Shown here: piece by piece, positions 1-4,184 of the stretch | Layout: every line of letters begins with the position of its first letter | Position numbering within the stretch: the first letter of the stretch is position 1 | Source: Synechococcales cyanobacterium PMM_0073 | GTDB lineage: Bacteria; Cyanobacteriota; Cyanobacteriia; Elainellales; Elainellaceae | Direction of reading: 5' to 3' | NCBI GenBank assembly: GCA_949127695.1 | Contig: CASBQH010000501.1 | Location: 1-5,483, forward strand | Length of the DNA stretch: 5,483 nt | The notes under the pieces: generated by a model | What the model was told of the DNA's origin: nothing | Seen by the model: the letters and a program-made list of their open reading frames with translations, nothing else | Database searches by the model: none | Made by a program: the position numbers and the translations under genes

Positions 1-1583
1 CTAGGATTCAGCCGCAGTCGGCCTTTGCTGCCATCGAGGATCACGGGCATATTGTCAGGCAGATCCAAGACGCGGCCTTCGGTGCCCGCAATCGCCGGAA
101 TATCCATTGCCCGCGCCAGAATTGCCACATGCGAGGTTGCGCCGCCCGCTACCGTGGCAAAGCCAATCACATTGCGATCCAGCGTTGCCATATCAGAAGG
201 CGTCAGATCTTCGGCCACCAGAATGGTGTTGGGCGGGTAGCTGACGGTTTTGGACTGGACGCCCGTGAGAATTCGCAGCACCCGCCCGCCCACGTCGCGC
301 ATGTCGGTGGCGCGTTCGGCCAAGAGCGCGTTCTTCAGCTTCGAGAGGGTTTCGGCCTGGGCGGTATAGGTTTGCTTCCAGGCAAAGGCGGCAGAGCGTC
401 CCTTGTCGATGGCGCTGGTGGCCATATCGGTAATTTCGGGGTCGTCCAACAGCTCCTGATGCGCGGCAAAAATCGCGGCTTTTTTGGGGTCGCCTTGCTT
501 ATGCACGTTAGCCCTGAGCGCTTCAATCTCTCGCTTGGCCTGCCCCAGCGCCTGCTCTAGCTTGCGCCGCTCCTCATTGGGCGTGCCGCCGGTTTCAGTG
601 ACGGCAATCTCCTGTTGCTGGACGTGATGGATATTGCCCACCGCCACGCCGGGAGAGGCCGATACGCCGAGTAAAACATTCGGATCTTCGGATCGGGGTC
701 GGGGCGGCGGCGCTTGATTGTCGGCTTGAGCCACGCTAGCCGGAGCGGCGATTGGCTTCGCGCCTTCTTCGCCCAAACCTGAGCGTAGGGCTTCGCTCAG
801 TTCGGCAATTGCCGCTTCCGCATCGGCTCCGGTGGCAATCAGCTGCACTTTATCGCCATGCCCCACTTCCAAGCCCATAATCCCCACGATGCTGCGGGCG
901 CTCACCTCTTTGTCGCCGCGCTTCAGCCGCACTGTAGACTGATATTTCTTGGCTAAATTCACCAACACTGCCGCAGGACGGGCATGTAGCCCCGTCGGGT
1001 TGGGGATAATAATCGGCTCTGAGGTGACGGTTGCGCCAGCCTGCACTGTCGCCTCGCTGGCTGCATCTGCCAACACCAGATCGAGCATCACGTCGCCTGC
1101 TGTGACGTTGCCAGAATAGGGCGAAAATTGGGCAACTAGATCACTATTGGTAATCACAATTTGGGTCAGCAGGCTGCGGGCATTTAGCGCCACATAGTCA
1201 GCATCAAAGTCAATCAGCGGATCGCCGGTTCGTACCCGGTCGCCCACTTTAACATGCGGCTTGAAGCCTTGGCCGCGCAGTGTCACGGTATCCAGGCCAA
1301 TATGCATTAGCACTTCTAGCCCTTCTGCGCTTTTAATGGTGACGGCATGGCAGGACGGGTGAAGCTGGATTACCTCGCCGTTGCAGGGCGCTAGCAGCGT
1401 TTGGCTGGTGGGGTCAATCGAAATGCCGTCGCCCACCATTTTTTCGGCAAAGACTGGATCAGGCACTCGTTCAATTGATACGAGCCGCCCAGATAGAGGA
1501 GCGACCAGCGAGACGGCGGCATGGGTGGCGGCATCGGTGGACTGCGCTGATGAATTTTGCGCCGACGGAATGGTATAGGTCAT
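1..1583 (-). CDS. PTS multiphosphoryl transfer protein, EIIA(Glc)-HPr-Enzyme I fusion (C-terminus beyond window)
   Basis: The product should relay phosphate from phosphoenolpyruvate through Enzyme I and HPr to a glucose-family EIIA domain, and on to a membrane EIIB/EIIC sugar transporter; it acts in the cytoplasm. The frame is open without a stop from the ATG at 1583 to the window edge (527 residues visible). Residues about 20-165 are EIIA of the glucose type, with His79 (CHAVTI) and phospho-His94 (LMHIGLDTV) spaced exactly 15 apart as in E. coli EIIAGlc (75/90). Residues about 183-266 are HPr, with GLHARPA and phospho-His200; Ser231 aligns with regulatory Ser46 of Gram-positive HPr. A Pro/Ala-rich linker covers about 275-300. 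Enzyme I starts near LLGVSASPG (304-312) and reaches its phospho-His485 in GGATSHVAILAR. The PEP-binding C-terminal barrel is cut off by the window edge; such fusions usually have over 800 residues. A GAAGGA ribosome site lies 7 bases before the ATG. Domain calls are secure; the sugar is unknown. A PTS gene is unusual in a cyanobacterium. Confidence 0.93.
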   Translation of the reverse strand, partial: MTYTIPSAQNSSAQSTDAATHAAVSLVAPLSGRLVSIERVPDPVFAEKMVGDGISIDPTSQTLLAPCNGEVIQLHPSCHAVTIKSAEGLEVLMHIGLDTVTLRGQGFKPHVKVGDRVRTGDPLIDFDADYVALNARSLLTQIVITNSDLVAQFSPYSGNVTAGDVMLDLVLADAASEATVQAGATVTSEPIIIPNPTGLHARPAAVLVNLAKKYQSTVRLKRGDKEVSARSIVGIMGLEVGHGDKVQLIATGADAEAAIAELSEALRSGLGEEGAKPIAAPASVAQADNQAPPPRPRSEDPNVLLGVSASPGVAVGNIHHVQQQEIAVTETGGTPNEERRKLEQALGQAKREIEALRANVHKQGDPKKAAIFAAHQELLDDPEITDMATSAIDKGRSAAFAWKQTYTAQAETLSKLKNALLAERATDMRDVGGRVLRILTGVQSKTVSYPPNTILVAEDLTPSDMATLDRNVIGFATVAGGATSHVAILARAMDIPAIAGTEGRVLDLPDNMPVILDGSKGRLRLNP

Positions 1584-1590
1584 CGTGGTT

Positions 1591-1596
1591 TCCTTC
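1591..1596 (-). promoter_or_regulatory. Ribosome binding site of the PTS fusion gene
   Basis: On the minus strand this reads GAAGGA, and it ends 7 bases before the ATG at 1583. It supports that ATG as the start; the first residues (MTYTIPSAQ) lead directly into a short linker and the EIIA domain. Confidence 0.7.
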
Positions 1597-1614
1597 AGAT
1601 ACGGGCAGATACGG
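1596..1614. repeat. Two 9-bp direct repeats, 10-bp period, in the PTS gene leader
   Basis: CAGATACGG occurs at 1596-1604 and again at 1606-1614, separated by one base. The pair sits 13-31 bases upstream of the PTS fusion start codon and abuts its ribosome binding site. One helical turn between copies would suit a dimeric DNA-binding protein or a leader RNA element, but a short chance duplication is also possible. The repeat itself is directly visible; the function is unknown. Confidence 0.6.
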
Positions 1615-1650
1615 AATTCGCGCAATTTGCTGAGCTACGTAGTCTATCTC

Positions 1651-1683
1651 GTGGCGATTTACAGCCTTGTGGCGATTTACAGC
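1651..1683. repeat. Two perfect 15-bp direct repeats, 18-bp period, upstream of the PTS gene
   Basis: GTGGCGATTTACAGC occurs at 1651-1665 and at 1669-1683 with CTT between. Read on the minus strand (gene sense), two consecutive 18-base units match at 17 of 18 positions. They lie 68-100 bases upstream of the PTS fusion ATG, where promoter or regulator sites are expected. Each copy contains TTTACA, which resembles a half-site of the cyanobacterial HLR1/RpaB motif, but HLR1 half-sites repeat about every 10 bases rather than 18. The repeat is certain; a regulatory role is inference. Confidence 0.75.
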
Positions 1684-1708
1684 TGATCAAAAACTATTCC
1701 GGCGCTAT

Positions 1709-1724
1709 GTGACAAGAAGTGACA
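1709..1724. repeat. GTGACA direct repeat with 10-bp period upstream of the PTS gene
   Basis: GTGACA at 1709-1714 and 1719-1724 are separated by AGAA. The 10-bp direct-repeat spacing is the geometry used by OmpR/PhoB-type response regulators, which bind head-to-tail. The hexamers are short, so chance remains possible. On the minus strand the downstream copy supplies TTGTCA, a possible -35 element, but I found no convincing -10 box at the right distance. Confidence 0.4.
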
Positions 1725-1812
1725 GCTTTATCAGATTCTGGCTGTACGTCTTGTTCGCCAGAACAGGGTTGGCTCGTTTGGTTTGGCAGGGCATCACCCA
1801 GTAACCAGCGGC

Positions 1813-1827
1813 GTATCCTAAGGATAC
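1813..1827. repeat. Perfect 15-bp palindrome in the psaK-PTS intergenic region
   Basis: GTATCCT and AGGATAC are perfect inverted repeats around a single central A at 1820. A further TATCC lies at 1854-1858. The site is about 230 bases upstream of the PTS start and 100 bases downstream of psaK. It could be an operator for a dimeric regulator. It resembles the NtcA consensus GTA-N8-TAC but has nine central bases, so I do not call it NtcA. A one-base loop makes it a poor RNA terminator. Confidence 0.4.
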
Positions 1828-1927
1828 CAATGCCAAGCCTTAGCACAGTAGCTTATCCGCAACCCAACTTCTAGTCTTGGCTAACACGATTAGCGGCTGT
1901 TTCCAGAAAGTCTTAACAAAGCCCAAC

Positions 1928-2203
1928 CTATAGCAAGCCCGCGTTGCTCAGCCCCAAAATCATGCCAGCCCCCAGCACATGTCCAAAGCTGGTTGTCGCC
2001 AACAGCTCTGGTAGGCCAAAGCCCGTAAACATGGCGGGCATAGCCACGGGTAGTCCGGGACCAACGCCGCGCTTTTGAATGGCATAGTAGCCGACCGCAA
2101 TCGCAAACAGATTGCAGGTGATCATAATTAGACCCACACCGGGCGACCATTCCGCAGTCCGAGCCACAGCAGCCAGTTGAACTGTTAAAACTTGAAATAC
2201 CAT
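1928..2203 (-). CDS. psaK: Photosystem I reaction centre subunit PsaK (subunit X)
   Basis: PsaK is a small thylakoid-membrane protein at the edge of photosystem I next to PsaA; it binds chlorophyll and carotenoid and helps peripheral antenna coupling. The 91-residue product has the family pattern: a short N-terminal segment, EWSP (18-21), a first membrane helix at about 22-42 (GVGLIMITCNLFAIAVGYY), a polar loop with KRGVGPGLPV, and a second helix at about 65-90 ending in the conserved block LLATTSFGHVLGAGMILGL. Length is normal for cyanobacterial PsaK. Translation could start at the ATG (2203) or at the immediately preceding GTG (2206); an AGGAG sits 9 and 6 bases upstream respectively. I chose the ATG; the difference is one residue. 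The gene has its own likely -10 box, and I see no terminator before the PTS gene downstream. Confidence 0.94.
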   Translation of the reverse strand: MVFQVLTVQLAAVARTAEWSPGVGLIMITCNLFAIAVGYYAIQKRGVGPGLPVAMPAMFTGFGLPELLATTSFGHVLGAGMILGLSNAGLL

Positions 2204-2212
2204 CACGATAAA

Positions 2213-2217
2213 CTCCT
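2213..2217 (-). promoter_or_regulatory. psaK ribosome binding site serving GTG/ATG tandem starts
   Basis: AGGAG on the minus strand lies 6 bases before a GTG (2206) and 9 bases before the adjacent in-frame ATG (2203). Both spacings are workable, so the first residue of PsaK is ambiguous by one codon. Confidence 0.65.
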
Positions 2218-2253
2218 ATTAATTTCCAGTCTTGTATGAGGAGACACCAGAGA

Positions 2254-2259
2254 ATTATA
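2254..2259 (-). promoter_or_regulatory. Likely -10 box of the psaK promoter
   Basis: A perfect TATAAT on the minus strand lies about 50 bases before the psaK start codon, which would give a leader of roughly 45 nucleotides. The hexamer 17 bases further upstream is TTTATT, a weak -35; many cyanobacterial photosystem promoters have poor -35 boxes and rely on activators. I found no clear HLR1 (RpaB) repeat around it. Confidence 0.5.
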
Positions 2260-2361
2260 AAAAACAAGCGATACCGAATAAAGTTTCGTTTGAAGAGTTA
2301 ACATTTCCAACCCGTTTTACCGGGCTTTTCGATACAAATCTAAACTTCCGCTGACATAAGT

Positions 2362-2367
2362 TAAAAT
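2362..2367 (+). promoter_or_regulatory. Weak candidate -10 box for trpF
   Basis: TAAAAT lies 26 bases before the trpF ATG. No good -35 element stands 16-18 bases upstream. A second TAAAAT at 2386-2391 is too near the start codon unless the mRNA is almost leaderless. This is a tentative call from base composition and position only. Confidence 0.25.
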
Positions 2368-2393
2368 ATCTCGAAGCAGTTCACCTAAAATAC

Positions 2394-3116
2394 ATGCGCC
2401 TCAAAATCTGCGGCATTACTCAACCAGAGCAAGCAGTCGCCATTGCCCAACTCGGCATATCGACATTTGGCTTTATCTGCGTTAAGCAATCTCCCCGCTA
2501 TGTGGCTCCCGCACAGATTGCCCAGATTGCAGTGGCGCTGAGTCAGTTACCACTGGCCCAACAGCAGCCTTTACGAGTCGGTGTTTTCGTAGACCGCCCG
2601 CTCAGCGAAATTCAGCAAGTGGTGACGCAGGCACAACTTAATGGCATCCAGCTACACGGCAGCGAGTCGCCGCAGTTTTGTCAGCAATTGCGAGATATTT
2701 TGCCCACAATTCAGCTGATCAAAGCCCTGCGCGTCCGGGATGCTCAGACCCTCAGCCAGACCCGCGCCTATGAACCGCTAGTCGATGCGCTGCTGCTCGA
2801 TGCCTTCCATCCGGCCAAGCATCCCGGCGAATATGGCGGCACGGGTCAGCAGATTGACTGGCCGCTGCTTCAGCAGTTTCGCCCCGCTTGCACCTGGTTT
2901 TTGGCAGGCGGCATCACGCCCGATAGTTTGCCGCTGGCGCTGAGCTGTGCCACCCCCGACGGCATTGATGTCTCTAGCGGCGTTGAGACGGCTCCCGGCA
3001 TCAAAGATTTAGAGAAAGTAAAACAGCTTCAGCGAATTCTGACTCAGGCAACCGGCTGCGCGGATTTGGTCAACCTGGGCAGCGCCAGCTCTCGCAAGGT
3101 CTCCAGAAAGGCATAG
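2394..3116 (+). CDS. trpF: Phosphoribosylanthranilate isomerase (TrpF)
   Basis: TrpF catalyses the Amadori rearrangement of N-(5'-phosphoribosyl)anthranilate to the carboxyphenylamino deoxyribulose phosphate in cytoplasmic tryptophan synthesis. The 240-residue product is a stand-alone (beta/alpha)8 barrel. The first strand RLKICGIT carries the general-base Cys6. FGFICVKQSPRYV (25-37) and GVFVDRP (63-69) are family blocks, GIQLHG (84-89) is the mid-barrel motif, the general-acid Asp136 is in LLLDAF, and phosphate is bound by GGTG (148-151), LAGGI (170-174) and DVSSGVE (192-198). The ATG at 2394 is the natural start because KICG falls at residue 4, but no Shine-Dalgarno sequence precedes it. 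The protein is some 20 residues longer at the C-terminus than a minimal barrel, and this tail (about 217-240) lies in the overlap with the convergent LysR gene. It is not linked to other trp genes here. Confidence 0.96.
   Translation: MRLKICGITQPEQAVAIAQLGISTFGFICVKQSPRYVAPAQIAQIAVALSQLPLAQQQPLRVGVFVDRPLSEIQQVVTQAQLNGIQLHGSESPQFCQQLRDILPTIQLIKALRVRDAQTLSQTRAYEPLVDALLLDAFHPAKHPGEYGGTGQQIDWPLLQQFRPACTWFLAGGITPDSLPLALSCATPDGIDVSSGVETAPGIKDLEKVKQLQRILTQATGCADLVNLGSASSRKVSRKA
3044..3116. other. 73-bp tail-to-tail overlap of trpF and the LysR gene
   Basis: The trpF stop (TAG, 3114-3116) lies inside the LysR gene, and the LysR stop (TGA on the minus strand, 3044-3046) lies inside trpF. Both stop positions are fixed by uninterrupted frames. 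The segment encodes the last 24 residues of TrpF and the last 23 of the regulator. Both segments are at the ends of their folds, which explains how the overlap can be tolerated. No intrinsic terminator is visible between the genes. Confidence 0.85.
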
Positions 3117-3961
3117 ACGGCTGGCGGATGTAAGGCGCTTGCCAAAACTGCCGCCCGAATTGGCCGCTTCAGCGGATTGGGCAAAGCCCGCACCTGAATC
3201 TCAGCTGGGAACGGTTCAGCCGCCAGTCGAGCCATGATTGTCGCGCCTAACCCCTGCCTTACCATGCTGACCATTGTTGAGTCTTCCATGATTTCGTAGG
3301 CAGCTTTGAGCTTCTGCTCTAAGCGATTCAGATGGCCACAGACCAAAATTGAGCAGTAGTCGTTGGCAGGCGGCATGATGATCGGGTATTGCGCCAAGTC
3401 TGCCCAGGTGATTGGATCAGGCAGCTTGGCATTGGGCGGAAACAGCGCAATATATTCGTCTTGCCACAGCTCCCAGGCATCAAATTCTGGCGTCGTCGGC
3501 ATACAGGTCAGGCCAATATCCACCCGGCCTTCGCGCAGCGACTGCTCCACGCCATCATCGCCGCGATATTCAGCGATGGTGATAGAAATACTCGGATAGC
3601 GCTTTTGAAACTCGGCCAAGACGCTGGGCAGCAGATGCGTGGCGGCACTCCGAAACGCCCCAATCCGCACCTGTCCACCTTGCAGCCCTTTGGCTAAATT
3701 GGCCTCGCGCCCGATTAGCTCCAGCTGATTTAGCATCGACTGGGCATGTTGCAAAACTCGCGCTCCTACTGGCGTCAGCGTTGCACCATGCCTGCCCCGC
3801 GACAGCAGCACCACGCCCAAATCGGCCTCTAGGGTGGCAATGGCATGGCTCACCGCCGACTGCGACACGCCAATTTGCAACGCCGCCTCGCTAAAGTTGC
3901 CGCAGCTGGCGATCGTGGTTAGGGCGCGGAGCTGCGAAAGTTTAATCGCCTCTAAATTCAT
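3044..3961 (-). CDS. LysR-family transcriptional regulator
   Basis: This is a cytoplasmic DNA-binding regulator with an unidentified effector. From the chosen ATG at 3961 the product has 305 residues, the usual LysR length. Residues about 8-67 form the winged helix-turn-helix: LRALTTIASCGNFSEAA, recognition helix SQSAVSHAIATLEADLG (33-49), then LLSRGRHGATLTPVG. A linker helix follows, and the periplasmic-binding-like effector domain begins near GQVRIGAF (97-104), with GRVDIGL and MVRQGLGATIM later. The frame is open upstream to a TTG at 4147 (367 residues), but the extra 62 residues match nothing, and the extension covers the palindromic operator at 4023-4052. Another ATG at 3994 would give 316 residues. 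Neither internal start has a strong ribosome site. The gene is divergent from hemL, a classical layout for a LysR regulator controlling itself and its neighbour. Which LysR subgroup it belongs to cannot be told here. Confidence 0.9.
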   Translation of the reverse strand: MNLEAIKLSQLRALTTIASCGNFSEAALQIGVSQSAVSHAIATLEADLGVVLLSRGRHGATLTPVGARVLQHAQSMLNQLELIGREANLAKGLQGGQVRIGAFRSAATHLLPSVLAEFQKRYPSISITIAEYRGDDGVEQSLREGRVDIGLTCMPTTPEFDAWELWQDEYIALFPPNAKLPDPITWADLAQYPIIMPPANDYCSILVCGHLNRLEQKLKAAYEIMEDSTMVSMVRQGLGATIMARLAAEPFPAEIQVRALPNPLKRPIRAAVLASALHPPAVYAFLETLRELALPRLTKSAQPVA

Positions 3962-4181
3962 GGCAGAACTGCTCAGAATGGGGCTAGTCTCCATTGTTCC
4001 GCAAATCTGTGGTTTTGGCTGACTTGATCTATGAACAAAATTCATAGACAAGATGAATCCAATCGCTAGGTTTTGGGGCGGCTCAGCTTTTTCGGCCAGA
4101 GCGCTGTCAATCGCGCAGGAGCATGTCACCATAAATAGAGGTTTCAAGCCTAATTCATTGCTGTGGAAGTAGGAGAGCGTT
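3962..4181. promoter_or_regulatory. Divergent promoter region between the LysR gene and hemL
   Basis: These 220 bases separate two divergent start codons. The clearest element is the LysR-type palindrome at 4023-4052. Facing hemL there is only a weak promoter candidate: TGTCAA (4105-4110) with CATAAA (4130-4135) at a 19-base spacing, which is long for a sigma-70-type promoter. I found no clear -35/-10 pair facing the LysR gene. The minus strand happens to stay open in the LysR frame across most of this region, which could mislead start prediction. Confidence 0.55.
4023..4052. promoter_or_regulatory. Palindromic LysR-type operator (T-N11-A core)
   Basis: TCTATGAA (4028-4035) and TTCATAGA (4041-4048) are perfect 8-bp inverted repeats around CAAAA. 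The symmetry extends outward through CTTG (4023-4026) and CAAG (4049-4052), with a single extra A at 4027, giving 12-bp arms overall. The centre TGAACAAAATTCA (4032-4044) is an exact T-N11-A, the core geometry of LysR-family recognition sites. It lies 62 bases upstream of the regulator's ATG and about 130 bases upstream of hemL. Autoregulation is the simplest reading; control of hemL is possible. The sequence symmetry is directly visible; binding by this regulator is inferred. Confidence 0.72.
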
Positions 4182-4184
4182 TTG
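4171..4184 (+). promoter_or_regulatory. hemL ribosome binding site and TTG start codon
   Basis: AGGAG (4171-4175) stands 6 bases before TTG (4182-4184). An in-frame TAG at 4170-4172 prevents any start further upstream, and the next in-frame ATG is at residue 22, inside the conserved [13 protein letters not shown] block. The TTG start gives the N-terminus [15 protein letters not shown], which is typical of cyanobacterial HemL. So hemL here uses the rare TTG start with a strong ribosome site. Confidence 0.85.

Larger units (their letters stand above)
1584..1927. other. Gene-free region between psaK and the PTS fusion gene
   Basis: These 344 bases separate two genes that are both on the minus strand. 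I see no convincing ORF and no tRNA. I also see no rho-independent terminator (stem plus T-run) after psaK. It contains three pairs of direct repeats (1596-1614, 1651-1683, 1709-1724), a short palindrome CTACGTAG at 1635-1642, a weak TGTTC/GAACA hairpin near 1752-1765, and a 15-bp palindrome at 1813-1827. The concentration of repeats in the half nearest the PTS gene suggests its promoter region. An undetected small RNA cannot be excluded. Confidence 0.6.

Noticed and set aside
129..560. Plus-strand open frame opposite the PTS gene
   Set aside because: It is antisense to a well-supported Enzyme I coding region with intact active-site motif; its translation shows no recognisable domain.
1750..1767. 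TGTTC-GCCA-GAACA inverted repeat, as a terminator or a LexA box
   Set aside because: The stem is only 5 perfect pairs with no T-run on either strand, and Gram-positive-type LexA boxes have GAAC before GTTC, the opposite order to this one.
1813..1827. NtcA nitrogen-control site
   Set aside because: The spacing between GTA and TAC is nine bases instead of the required eight, and no -10 box stands at the usual distance.
1890..2267. Alternative minus-strand frame of 125 codons overlapping psaK
   Set aside because: It is out of frame with PsaK, which matches its family over its full length and has its own ribosome site; the alternative translation is unlike any protein I know.
2309..2326. CCCG/CGGG hairpin followed by CTTTTC as a rho-independent terminator
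   Set aside because: The stem has four pairs with a six-base loop, the T-run is interrupted, and no gene ends just upstream on the plus strand. On the minus strand it lies upstream of the psaK promoter.
2204..2393. HLR1/RpaB high-light motif upstream of psaK
   Set aside because: I looked for two TTACA-type half-sites spaced 10 bases apart on both strands and found none, although such motifs are known at other photosystem I genes.
3389..3697. Plus-strand open frames opposite the LysR gene
   Set aside because: They are antisense to the LysR effector domain and show no domain or ribosome site of their own.
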